Assembly (NCBI GenBank): GCA_964581355.1 | Contig: CAZOOA010000021.1 | Location: 1 to 40,129 of the forward strand | Direction of reading: 5' to 3' | Length of the DNA: 40,129 nt | Source: CAZOOA01 sp964581355 | Lineage (GTDB): Bacteria; Bacillota; Dethiobacteria; DTU022; UBA8154 | Shown here: in pieces, positions 1 through 6,872 of the stretch | Layout of the letters: every line of letters begins with the position of its first letter | How positions within the stretch are numbered: the first letter of the stretch is position 1 | Translations under genes and position numbers: made by a program | Notes under the pieces: generated by a model | The model's database searches: none | The model's input: only the letters and a program-made list of their open reading frames with translations | Told to the model about the DNA's origin: nothing

Positions 1-1085
1 AGGCAGCAGGTAAGCCCTGGTGACTCGATGCCCAACAGGTTTATCGCCCCTTCCAAACCGCGGTCTGCTTCATGGCGGATGATGAAATCGCGGAAAGCAT
101 CTTCAGAACCCTGCAGCTTGGGACGTATTCCGGCCATTTCCGGCTGCAAGTCTCCAGGTTCGAGGAAAGGCAAAAAAGTTTTGGCTGCCTCATAGAATTC
201 GCCAGAATGATCCGGGTCTACCCTGTAATCAATTTCATCAACATAAAAGGCATTGGGCCCCAGACGCACACGGCCGTCCAATGAACGGGTCAGGTGCACC
301 CCCAATCCTTTTAGCCCTTGTAGTGGTGGTGGATAAATCAACCGGGAAACCAGGTTGGATTTGGCGTAATCGATACTGAAATATTCTCCTTTACAGGGAG
401 TGATTCGGTAACCGGACCGGTCGATGTCGATCCCCAGCAGAGAAGCGATTTGGTCGGCGTGCAGCCCGGCAGCGTTGATCAGCCACCGGCATTCCAACCG
501 GTCTTGCCGTCCCTCGGGATCATCAAAGCAGACTTTGTATCTCTTGTCCAAGGGTTCAACTGCGGTTACCCGGTGCCGGTAACCGATCAGGGCGCCGGCC
601 TGCCGGGCCAAAAAATCCAGGCGGGATAGAAGCTGGTGGGAGTTGATTATGCCCGAAGAGGGAGAATACAGGGCGGCTTCGGCCAGGATATGTGGTTCCA
701 GGGCCAAAACCTGTTTTTTGTCCAGGAGTTCCAGGTCCATTACCCCGTTTTTTTCTCCCTGGTCTTTCAATTCCTGCAGAACTGCAGTTTCCGAAGTGTC
801 CCGGGCAATGATTAGCTTTCCTGTCTTTTGGTGGGGGATATCCCATTTCTTACAGAAATCGTAGAGAAGCTTTTTCCCTTCCACGCAGAGCCGGGCTTTC
901 AGGCTGCCTGTGGGATAATAGATGCCGGCGTGAATGACCTCGCTGTTGCGGCTGGAGGTCTCCAGGCCAAAGGTGTCATGCTGTTCCAGTAGGATGATAC
1001 TTATTTCCGGGAATTTTTCCGCCAGCTTCATTGCTGCAGCCAGGCCCACAACTCCGCCACCGATGATGACGATGTCGCTATCCAT
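1..1085 (-). CDS. L-2-hydroxyglutarate oxidase/dehydrogenase-like FAD protein (3' end cut by window edge)
   Basis: A FAD-dependent oxidoreductase of the DAO/LhgO family, which oxidises 2-hydroxyacids such as L-2-hydroxyglutarate and passes electrons to the membrane pool. The reading frame is open from an ATG at 1085 to the window edge (361 codons). The N-terminus has the Rossmann dinucleotide motif DIVIIGGGVVGLAAA (residues 4-18), followed by ETSSRNSEVIHAGIYY, typical of LhgO. The last visible residues, NLLGIESPGL, match the family's conserved C-terminal substrate region, so only a few tens of residues should be missing. The start is set by GGGAGGT 4 nt upstream. A perfect inverted repeat sits between the likely -10 box and the ribosome site. 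The substrate is inferred from family resemblance; glycerol-3-phosphate or another 2-hydroxyacid is possible. Confidence 0.85.
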   Translation of the reverse strand, partial: MDSDIVIIGGGVVGLAAAMKLAEKFPEISIILLEQHDTFGLETSSRNSEVIHAGIYYPTGSLKARLCVEGKKLLYDFCKKWDIPHQKTGKLIIARDTSETAVLQELKDQGEKNGVMDLELLDKKQVLALEPHILAEAALYSPSSGIINSHQLLSRLDFLARQAGALIGYRHRVTAVEPLDKRYKVCFDDPEGRQDRLECRWLINAAGLHADQIASLLGIDIDRSGYRITPCKGEYFSIDYAKSNLVSRLIYPPPLQGLKGLGVHLTRSLDGRVRLGPNAFYVDEIDYRVDPDHSGEFYEAAKTFLPFLEPGDLQPEMAGIRPKLQGSEDAFRDFIIRHEADRGLEGAINLLGIESPGLTCC

Positions 1086-1097
1086 AGTACCTCCCGT

Positions 1098-1121
1098 TGT
1101 GAAAACTTTTTTCACATTATA
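1098..1121 (-). promoter_or_regulatory. -10 box and inverted-repeat operator upstream of the LhgO-like gene
   Basis: On the minus strand a TATAAT hexamer (1121 to 1116) is followed at once by a perfect inverted repeat, TGTGAAAA-3 nt-TTTTCACA (1098-1116). The repeat lies where transcription would start, just before the ribosome site of the gene that starts at 1085. No convincing -35 is visible. Position and symmetry suggest a repressor site; the regulator is unknown. Confidence 0.5.
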
Positions 1122-1474
1122 ACTCAGGCAGGAAAAAAAGTATACCGGGACAGCCGGAATAGAGTTATTTAGAAGGAAAAACATATTCAGACATCGAATT
1201 ATTTGAGGAATGTCTTTGCTCAGAGCTATAGGCAAGCGAAGCAGGGGGACGCTTCCGGTGCTTCCGGAGCGCTGTGGGTGACAGACAGAGAATGCGCCAA
1301 AAGTGTTCCCCTGCCGTCCCCCCGCTTCGCGACGTGTGGCATTAAATGGGTTGAGCAGTTACCAAGTAGTTTTATTTTTTTTGTTGGTTTTTGAAACAGC
1401 CATTAAAGGTAGCAACATTTTCCTTTTCGCTTTCTAAGGAATTTGCTTGAAGTAATGATCCGGAGGGTAAGCTA
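1122..1474. other. Intergenic region holding a palindromic repeat
   Basis: This 353-base stretch has no credible gene. An open frame at 1203-1394 runs through the repeat and has no ribosome site or recognisable protein. The main content is the roughly 100-bp palindromic element at 1234-1331. The rest is AT-rich sequence leading to the small gene at 1475. Confidence 0.6.
1234..1331. repeat. Dispersed palindromic repeat, copy 1
   Basis: The outer arms GCGAAGCAGGGGGACG (1236-1251) and CGTCCCCCCGCTTCGC (1315-1330) are complementary with one mismatch in 16. An inner self-complementary GCTTCCGGAGC lies at about 1262-1272. The same outer arms and inner block recur at 15678-15770, and a degenerate half is at 26891-26909. 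The shape resembles REP/MITE-type intergenic elements. No transposase lies nearby. Confidence 0.7.
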
Positions 1475-1657
1475 TTGACTCAAGAGAAAAAAGAAAAAAA
1501 AGTGCATCTTAGCGGTTGGGTCCTGTTTGTTTTCTCCGCTATTTTTTTTATCATCTCAAGTTTTCGCAGCGGAGATGTGTTTTATGTATTGGGAAGCTTT
1601 TTGTTTCTTTCCGGCTGCCTGGTTTTCTTGATTTTTTTGCTGGCCGATGATCGTTGA
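1475..1657 (+). CDS. Small two-helix membrane protein of unknown function
   Basis: A 60-residue protein with a charged N-terminus (KKEKKVH), two hydrophobic segments (about residues 14-30 and 36-55) joined by a short RSGD loop, and a charged end (ADDR). It starts at TTG with GGAGGG about 8 nt upstream, which makes translation credible despite the size. The layout recalls small membrane proteins often called cytochrome-oxidase-subunit-III-like, but nothing in the sequence supports an oxidase role. It lies 52 nt upstream of the DNA methyltransferase on the same strand, so the two may be cotranscribed. Confidence 0.6.
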   Translation: MTQEKKEKKVHLSGWVLFVFSAIFFIISSFRSGDVFYVLGSFLFLSGCLVFLIFLLADDR

Positions 1658-1709
1658 ACCATGACTGCTTGTACTTGAAAAACAGGCAATTTGTGAGGTG
1701 GTTTTATCT

Positions 1710-3011
1710 ATGATAGGAAAAGAATCTTTTGAACTGCAATATTACCTGGAAAGTTATGCTTTGCAGAATGGGGCTGATGGAATACAGCAGCTTTCCTTGG
1801 AGCAGCCTGCAACTGTTACTTCGACCCGGGTAGAGACTCTTCCCACGGCAGCCGGGGATGTGCCCGTTTATGTAAACGAGTTTTGGACTTCCCGCCAAAG
1901 ACAGGCGGCCTCCATCCATGAGATTTCGTACCGGGCTTGCTTTAAGCCCCAACTCCCGCGCTTTTTTATTTCCCTGCTGACAGATGAAGGGGATACTGTA
2001 TACGATCCTTTCAGTGGCCGGGGTACTACGGTGCTGGAAGCGGCACTCATGGGACGGAAGGTCATTTCCAACGACGTAAATCCTTTAAGCCGGGTCCTGT
2101 GCCGTCCCAGGTTTTGTGTCCCGGAACTGGAAGATGTCAAAAAGCGTTTGGGAGAAATCCCCCTGGACAGGAGTATGAAAGCGGATTTCGATCTTTCTAT
2201 GTTTTTCCATCCGGATACGGAAGGAGAAATCGTTTCCCTGCAGCAATACCTGCAGCAGCGCCGGTTAAGAGGGGAAGAGGACGAGGTGGACAGCTGGATT
2301 CGCATGGTGGCAACAAATAGACTGACAGGGCATTCTTCCGGTTTTTTCTCCGTGTATACCCTGCCGCCCAACCAGGCGGTTTCACCGGAAAGGCAGGTTT
2401 TAATCAATCAAAAGCGAAACCAGCAGCCGGAATACCGAAACATACGCCGCCTGATTGAAAAAAAGTCGGCCAACCTGGTCAAAAAGCTTGCTCCGGAAGC
2501 ATTAAGCAGGCTTCGTGAAGCAGCTTTTACAGCCCTGTTCCTGGAAAAAGATGCCCGGGAAACCGTGGAAATTGCCTCTGAGCAGGTACAACTCACCGTT
2601 ACCTCCCCGCCTTTTCTGGATGTGGTCCAGTACAGCCAGGACAACTGGCTGCGCTGCTGGTTTAATTCCATTGATTCCCGGGAAGTGGAAAAAAAGCTTA
2701 CCATGGCCGGAAAAGTGAAAACATGGTCGGACGTTATGGGCGCTGTATTTGCGGAGCTTTACCGGGTAACCCGTCCCGGGGGCTGGGTGGCATTTGAGGT
2801 GGGGGAAGTCCGGGGCGGGTCTGTCCGCCTGGATGAACATGTGATTCCCCTGGGTCTAAATGCCGGTTTTTCCTGTGCCGGGGTGCTGATCAACCAGCAA
2901 AGCTTTACCAAGACGTCCAATATCTGGGGCGTAAACAACAACCGTTCCGGGACCAATACCAATCGAATTGTTTTGTTCAAGAAATTACAAGTTGGGATCG
3001 ATCAGGCGTAA
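1710..3011 (+). CDS. DNA methyltransferase, amino-group (N4-cytosine/N6-adenine) type
   Basis: A SAM-dependent DNA methyltransferase. The SAM-binding motif DPFSGRGT is at residues 99-106, followed by NDVNP (121-125). The catalytic motif TSPPF is at 298-302, followed by the CWF region. The order (SAM motif first, about 190 residues of possible target-recognition sequence, then catalytic motif) resembles the alpha arrangement. S/T-PP-F/Y is common in m4C and some m6A enzymes, so the modified base is not settled. The ATG at 1710 is preferred over an in-frame GTG at 1698 because GAGGTG (1695-1700) is then well spaced. No restriction endonuclease or specificity subunit is adjacent, so it looks like an orphan methylase. 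The last 27 bases overlap the tail of the convergent HesB-like gene. Confidence 0.85.
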   Translation: MIGKESFELQYYLESYALQNGADGIQQLSLEQPATVTSTRVETLPTAAGDVPVYVNEFWTSRQRQAASIHEISYRACFKPQLPRFFISLLTDEGDTVYDPFSGRGTTVLEAALMGRKVISNDVNPLSRVLCRPRFCVPELEDVKKRLGEIPLDRSMKADFDLSMFFHPDTEGEIVSLQQYLQQRRLRGEEDEVDSWIRMVATNRLTGHSSGFFSVYTLPPNQAVSPERQVLINQKRNQQPEYRNIRRLIEKKSANLVKKLAPEALSRLREAAFTALFLEKDARETVEIASEQVQLTVTSPPFLDVVQYSQDNWLRCWFNSIDSREVEKKLTMAGKVKTWSDVMGAVFAELYRVTRPGGWVAFEVGEVRGGSVRLDEHVIPLGLNAGFSCAGVLINQQSFTKTSNIWGVNNNRSGTNTNRIVLFKKLQVGIDQA

Positions 3012-3278
3012 ACTTTTAAACAACCCGTAATGCTGCAGGGTCAGGCAGGGGGAGGATAGTCGATCGAATAAAGGGCGGGGAATAAAGATCTCAATACCCT
3101 GGCAGTTTGCTTTTTGGAAGCCCTCTTCCCTGGAGGGAACTCCGGGCTCGGCGAGCAGTTCAATAGCCCCGCTACTGCAGCAGCCAGGCATAGCTGAAGT
3201 CTGCCGGATGGTTAGATGGGAGATGCCTTTTTCTTCTATCCACTGTTTTGCCCGGGGCTGGATACGCAAGCTAGCCAT
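2985..3278 (-). CDS. HesB/IscA-like small protein with a CC motif
   Basis: A 97-residue protein resembling the HesB-like group: an N-terminal AKQWIEEKG helix, then LTI, then PGCCSSGAIEL with adjacent cysteines at about 33-34, and QGIEIFIPRPLFD near the C-terminus. Some members of this broad group carry selenocysteine at the CC position; here both codons are ordinary Cys. The canonical IscA C-terminal CGCG motif is absent, so classical Fe-S scaffold activity is doubtful. It starts at ATG 3278 with a G-rich ribosome site. It is transcribed against the upstream methyltransferase, overlapping its 3' end by 27 bases, and diverges from niaR. The function is inferred. Confidence 0.6.
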   Translation of the reverse strand: MASLRIQPRAKQWIEEKGISHLTIRQTSAMPGCCSSGAIELLAEPGVPSREEGFQKANCQGIEIFIPRPLFDRLSSPCLTLQHYGLFKSLRLIDPNL

Positions 3279-3455
3279 AAGATAACCCCCATGTCGGTTT
3301 TGTGTTCCTAGAATTATAACATATTTCCTTATTTTATGGTAAAATAACTGTAAGTATGAAGATCATAAGGCTTGTGTGGATAACGAAAGACAAGCTTTGT
3401 CGTGGGGTATTCAGCGTAAGACGCCTTCTTTGAAGCGATGAAACGGAGTGAAAGT

Positions 3456-3974
3456 ATGGAAAACGAGAAGCGGCGAGCTCAAATCCTGGAAATCCTGAAT
3501 AATGCCTCAACGCCCGTGACAGGGACCCAACTGGCCCGGCAGTTTGAGATCAGCCGCCAGGTCATTGTCCAGGACATAGCCATTTTAAGGGCGTCGGGGG
3601 AGCAGATCCTGGCCACCCCCCGGGGATATATGCTTTCCTCTGCTGAACAGGAGGAAAAAGGGGTCCGGGCCACCATTGCCTGCCGGCATTCTCTTGACGA
3701 TATTGGCGATGAGATCGGCATGATTATAGACCGGGGCGGCATGGTGGTGGATGTTTTTGTAGAGCACCCGGTTTACGGGGAACTCCAGGGGAACTTGATG
3801 ATTTCCAATCGCAGGGATCTGGAACAGTTTCAGGAAAAACTTGCCGACTCCAGGGCAAACCCCCTTTTTACGTTGACCGGTGGTATTCACCTGCATACCA
3901 TCGAAGCGCCCAGCCGTGAAGTGTTGGATGAGATTATTGCGGCCCTGGACCGGGCCGGTTACCTGGTTAAATGA
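3456..3974 (+). CDS. niaR: NiaR, niacin-responsive repressor of NAD synthesis (HTH + 3H domain)
   Basis: A transcription factor that represses NAD synthesis and niacin-salvage genes when niacin is present. Residues 1-60 form an HTH_11 winged helix (TGTQLARQFEISRQVIVQDI). Residues 70-172 form the 3H domain, named for its histidines: H78 in CRHSLDD, H104 in VEHPVYGEL, and H145/H147 in GGIHLHT. These metal- and ligand-binding positions are intact. The start is ATG 3456, 7 nt after GGAG; an upstream in-frame ATG at 3438 lacks a ribosome site. It lies about 100 nt upstream of nadA, and nadA has its own promoter with operator-like half-sites. Confidence 0.93.
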   Translation: MENEKRRAQILEILNNASTPVTGTQLARQFEISRQVIVQDIAILRASGEQILATPRGYMLSSAEQEEKGVRATIACRHSLDDIGDEIGMIIDRGGMVVDVFVEHPVYGELQGNLMISNRRDLEQFQEKLADSRANPLFTLTGGIHLHTIEAPSREVLDEIIAALDRAGYLVK

Positions 3975-4000
3975 GCGGTGGGACATGTTACTAAAATAAC

Positions 4001-4041
4001 TTGTAAAGACAGTTGACAAGACACCTGGATAGTGCCATAAT
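4001..4041 (+). promoter_or_regulatory. nadA promoter with probable NiaR operator
   Basis: A near-consensus vegetative promoter: TTGACA (4013-4018), 17-nt spacer, CATAAT (4036-4041). The -35 is embedded in TGTAAAGACAG and GACAAGACACCTGG (4002-4027), whose AAAGACA and AGACACCT elements resemble NiaR operators as I recall them from Firmicutes. Repressor bound here would cover the -35. The promoter is read directly; the NiaR assignment rests on context and remembered motif similarity. Confidence 0.65.
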
Positions 4042-4074
4042 AAATTCAAATTTTAGCAAAGGATGACGATTGTG

Positions 4075-4992
4075 ATGAAAAATCGGAAGGAAGAACTCCA
4101 GGATAAATTAGCCAGGCTGAAAGAGCAAAAAAATGCTTTGATCCTGGCGCATAATTACCAGATCCCGGAGGTGCTGGACGTAGCTGACTACGTGGGTGAT
4201 TCCTTTGAGTTAAGCCGCAAAGCGGCGACGGCAACAGAAAGGGACGTAATTGTGTTTTGTGGAGTGCACTTCATGGCCGAAGTTGCCTCGATCCTTTCGC
4301 CACAAAAAACGGTCTTACTCCCTGACTCCACTGCGGGATGCCCCATGGCCGATATGATTACTGCTGAGGAATTAATAGAATGGAAAGAACAACATCCCGA
4401 CGCTGCCGTGGTTTCCTATGTGAACTCTTCAGCAGAGGTCAAAGCTTATAGCGATGTCTGCGTGACTTCAGCTAATGCTGTTGCCGTGGTAAACTCTCTA
4501 CCCCAGGAAAAGGTGCTTTTTGTCCCGGATCGTAACCTGGCTCACTTTGTTTCCAGGAACACGGACAAGCAGATCATTCCCTGGGACGGATATTGTGAGA
4601 CCCACGACTGTGTCAGCCCGGATTTGGTAGCAGCGGCCCGGAGGGCACATCCCCATGCAGTAGTTGTGGTTCATCCCGAATGCACTCCCGGGGTGGTTGA
4701 TGCCGCTGACCACGTTTTCTCCACAGGGGGAATGCTGCGTTTTGCCAGTGAAACGGAATACAAGGAGGTTGTGGTTGGCACAGAAATCGGGATGCTTTAC
4801 CGCCTCCGCAAGGAGAACCCTGAAAAATTATTTTATGCCCTTTCCGGGGATATGCTCTGCCCAACAATGAAGTTGACCAACCTGGAAAAAATAATTTCAA
4901 GCTTGGAGACCCTGCAGCCCCAGGTGGTGGTTCCGGAAGAAATTGCTGCTCCGGCCCGTACAGCCCTGGAACGGATGCTGGCGGCAGTATAG
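4075..4992 (+). CDS. nadA: Quinolinate synthase NadA
   Basis: Condenses iminoaspartate with dihydroxyacetone phosphate to quinolinate, using an oxygen-sensitive [4Fe-4S] cluster. Three cysteines match the family ligands: C89 in TAGCPMAD, C174 in DGYCETHD and C262 in GDMLCPTMK, with the usual spacing of roughly 85-90 residues. Other family blocks are ILAHNYQIPE (23-32), GDSFELSRKA, GVHFMAE, VNSSAEVKA, PDRNLA and VVGTEIGML. The 305-residue length is normal. ATG 4075 is preferred over ATG 4063 because GGATGA at 4061-4066 is then correctly spaced. The iminoaspartate-making enzyme (NadB or aspartate dehydrogenase) is not in the window. The final 54 coding bases are duplicated after the scaffold gap. 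Confidence 0.95.
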   Translation: MKNRKEELQDKLARLKEQKNALILAHNYQIPEVLDVADYVGDSFELSRKAATATERDVIVFCGVHFMAEVASILSPQKTVLLPDSTAGCPMADMITAEELIEWKEQHPDAAVVSYVNSSAEVKAYSDVCVTSANAVAVVNSLPQEKVLFVPDRNLAHFVSRNTDKQIIPWDGYCETHDCVSPDLVAAARRAHPHAVVVVHPECTPGVVDAADHVFSTGGMLRFASETEYKEVVVGTEIGMLYRLRKENPEKLFYALSGDMLCPTMKLTNLEKIISSLETLQPQVVVPEEIAAPARTALERMLAAV

Positions 4993-4993
4993 G
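4939..4993. repeat. 55-bp exact duplicate, left of scaffold gap
   Basis: The last 55 bases before the run of N (end of nadA including its TAG) are repeated exactly at 5094-5148. A perfect terminal overlap of this length at both sides of a gap is the signature of contigs ending at the same assembly-graph node. It is not a biological repeat. Confidence 0.9.
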
Positions 4994-5093
4994 NNNNNNN
5001 NNNNNNNNNNNNNNNNNNNNNNNNNNNNNNNNNNNNNNNNNNNNNNNNNNNNNNNNNNNNNNNNNNNNNNNNNNNNNNNNNNNNNNNNNNNNN
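4994..5093. other. Assembly gap of exactly 100 N
   Basis: A run of exactly 100 N, the conventional placeholder for a scaffold gap of unknown length. The flanks overlap by 55 identical bases, so the true sequence is probably continuous with the N run and one copy removed. Confidence 0.97.
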
Positions 5094-5148
5094 GAAATTG
5101 CTGCTCCGGCCCGTACAGCCCTGGAACGGATGCTGGCGGCAGTATAGG
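5094..5148. repeat. 55-bp exact duplicate, right of scaffold gap
   Basis: Identical to 4939-4993. It encodes the last 17 residues of NadA plus the stop codon again and should not be annotated as a separate gene. Confidence 0.9.
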
Positions 5149-5390
5149 CACTTACTTTTCAAGTTATGCACAAAAATGGCAGGAAATTTATCGCTTAGCA
5201 ACCACACTAAAAACTTATGGTTCTGGCTCCTCCAGGTTAGGTTGGTGTAGTTGACACAGAAGATATATGCACAGTTGCCCGGAAGAGGCATCAGACTCGA
5301 AATAATTCCCGGAGCCAGCGGGGAACAATGGCTGACAGATCCCTGCTTTAGGGTGGCTTTTGCCATTTTTAAGTCAACCAAAAGACAAAA

Positions 5391-6242
5391 ATGAGGATGT
5401 TGAAATTGAGCGGATTGCACAGGCTGGTTTATGCAGATATCGTTACCCGTGCCCTGGCCGAGGACCTGGCCCAGGGGGACCGGACAACCGGGAGCATTTT
5501 TGACGGGGACGAACAGGCCAAAGCGCAAATAGAAGCCCGCCAGAGAGGCGTCATAGCTGGCATGGATGTAGCCCGGGAAGTTTTTTCCCAGGTGGATAAA
5601 GGCGTGACTTTTATCCCTGTGGTAAAAGATGGTGAGCCTGTAACCCCGGGTACAGTCCTGGCCAGGCTGGGAGGCCCTGTAACGGGAATCTTGACCGGTG
5701 AGCGGTTAGCGTTGAACTTTCTGCAACGGATGTCGGGGATTGCCACCAGTACACGATCGGCAGTGGAACTGGTCCAGGGGACCAAAGCGCAGATAACCGA
5801 TACCCGGAAAACGGTACCCGGTTTGCGGGTGTTGGATAAATATGCCGTCCGGGTTGGTGGAGGGGAAAATCACCGCTTTAACCTTTCCGACATGGTTCTG
5901 ATCAAAGACAACCATATCAAAGGAGCAGGTTCCATTACCGAAGCGGTTTCCCGTGTTCGCCGGCACTGCGGTTTTCCAGTAAAAATAGAGGTGGAAGTTG
6001 CTAACCTGGAGGAAGTGCGGGAAGCCCTGGACTGCCAGGTTGATATAATCATGCTGGATAACATGGACAGCTTTCTGATGGCCCAGGCAGTCTCAGAGAT
6101 TGCTGGCCGAGCCCTGGTGGAAGCATCCGGTGGAATTACACAAGAGAGACTGCAGGAAGTGGCCCGGACAGGGGTGGACTATATTTCCCTGGGGTACCTG
6201 ACCGGTGGCAGTCAAACACTTGATATTTCCTTGAACCTGTAG
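5391..6242 (+). CDS. nadC: Nicotinate-nucleotide pyrophosphorylase (quinolinate phosphoribosyltransferase) NadC
   Basis: Converts quinolinate and PRPP to nicotinate mononucleotide with loss of CO2, the step after NadA. Family blocks in order: EDLAQGDRTT near residue 26, GERLALNFLQRMSGIAT (about 103-119), TDTRKTVPGLR (about 136-146), KYAVRVGGGENHR, LIKDNHI, and the C-terminal EASGGI and DYISLG phosphate-binding strands. The length is typical. The start is uncertain: ATG 5391 has no clear ribosome site, whereas an in-frame TTG at 5406 lies 9 nt after GAGG and would give 278 residues. A 242-nt spacer separates it from the restored nadA end. An intrinsic terminator follows at 6308-6341. Confidence 0.95.
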   Translation: MRMLKLSGLHRLVYADIVTRALAEDLAQGDRTTGSIFDGDEQAKAQIEARQRGVIAGMDVAREVFSQVDKGVTFIPVVKDGEPVTPGTVLARLGGPVTGILTGERLALNFLQRMSGIATSTRSAVELVQGTKAQITDTRKTVPGLRVLDKYAVRVGGGENHRFNLSDMVLIKDNHIKGAGSITEAVSRVRRHCGFPVKIEVEVANLEEVREALDCQVDIIMLDNMDSFLMAQAVSEIAGRALVEASGGITQERLQEVARTGVDYISLGYLTGGSQTLDISLNL

Positions 6243-6307
6243 CAGGATGTTTTCTTGAATTTGCAGCAGAAAATAGATTTGAGATATGTCTGTTTCACTT
6301 CGACAAA

Positions 6308-6343
6308 AAGCCCGGCTTAACAAGAAGCCGGGCTTTGTTCTTT
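6308..6343 (+). terminator. Intrinsic terminator after nadC
   Basis: A perfect 11-bp stem, AAGCCCGGCTT (6308-6318) with AAGCCGGGCTT (6325-6335), has a 6-nt loop and is followed by TGTTCTTTC. Transcription is convergent here, and the stem also has A residues upstream, so it may serve both strands. Confidence 0.88.
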
Positions 6344-6356
6344 CAGCAAAAGCTGC

Positions 6357-6605
6357 TTAAAGCCTCGTATAAATGAACAGGGCAATAAAAAAGCCAATGA
6401 TGGTGGCAACATTAAGCTGAAGTGTAAAGCCAAAGGTGATATTGAGCGCTGCCAGGTCAAGGGTGGTTGGGTTTAAGCCGATAGTCTGTCCATAGCTTAA
6501 AAATGGCAGTATGTCTTTTAGCCAGTTACCCAGCAGGCTCCCAAATATACTTCCGATTACCAGGAGCACGATTAACATTGACGTGCTTTTTGATCTGCGG
6601 CCCAT
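6357..6605 (-). CDS. DUF4321 membrane protein
   Basis: An 82-residue protein matching the DUF4321 family of Clostridia: an N-terminal hydrophobic helix (MLIVLLVIGSIFGSLLG, about residues 10-26), a central FLSYGQTIGLNPTTLDLAALNITFG segment (in the usual order) and a C-terminal helix (NVATIIGFFIALFIY, about 65-79). Two membrane spans with a conserved glycine/asparagine-rich hairpin are typical. The function is unknown. Family members often lie near cell-shape or septum genes, but nothing of that kind is adjacent here. ATG 6605 has GGAGG at ideal spacing. The next gene upstream on this strand is 267 nt away, so it is probably monocistronic. Confidence 0.8.
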   Translation of the reverse strand: MGRRSKSTSMLIVLLVIGSIFGSLLGNWLKDILPFLSYGQTIGLNPTTLDLAALNITFGFTLQLNVATIIGFFIALFIYTRL

Positions 6606-6872
6606 GTTTTTCCTCCGTTGGTTGGCTGTTTTTGGAGCGGCTTTCGGACAGATTATACCCCTTCACCTGTTCAATTGCAAGTTTATTTTCAGCCATAATT
6701 TACCTGTACAGCTTTGTTCCCTTCTTCTTTTTGGTGAAACCCATCTGCAGGCCTGTGCTGGAGCACGTTTAAGAATCCTGCCGGCTAAGGCTGCTTCAGG
6801 CTTATACGTGCACTTTTGTCGGGGATCCTTGCTGGGGCACTGTCTTCAAGGGCAGCAGAACTTGTCTACCAT

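Noticed and set aside
1203..1394. 63-codon open frame
   Set aside because: It runs through the palindromic repeat, has no ribosome site and no family resemblance.
4897..5254. Open frames crossing the N run, including a second NadA tail
   Set aside because: They exist only because N is read through and because the 55-bp contig overlap is present twice.
5251..5279. TTGACA upstream of nadC as a promoter
   Set aside because: No -10 hexamer lies 16-19 nt downstream; the match may be an operator fragment or chance.
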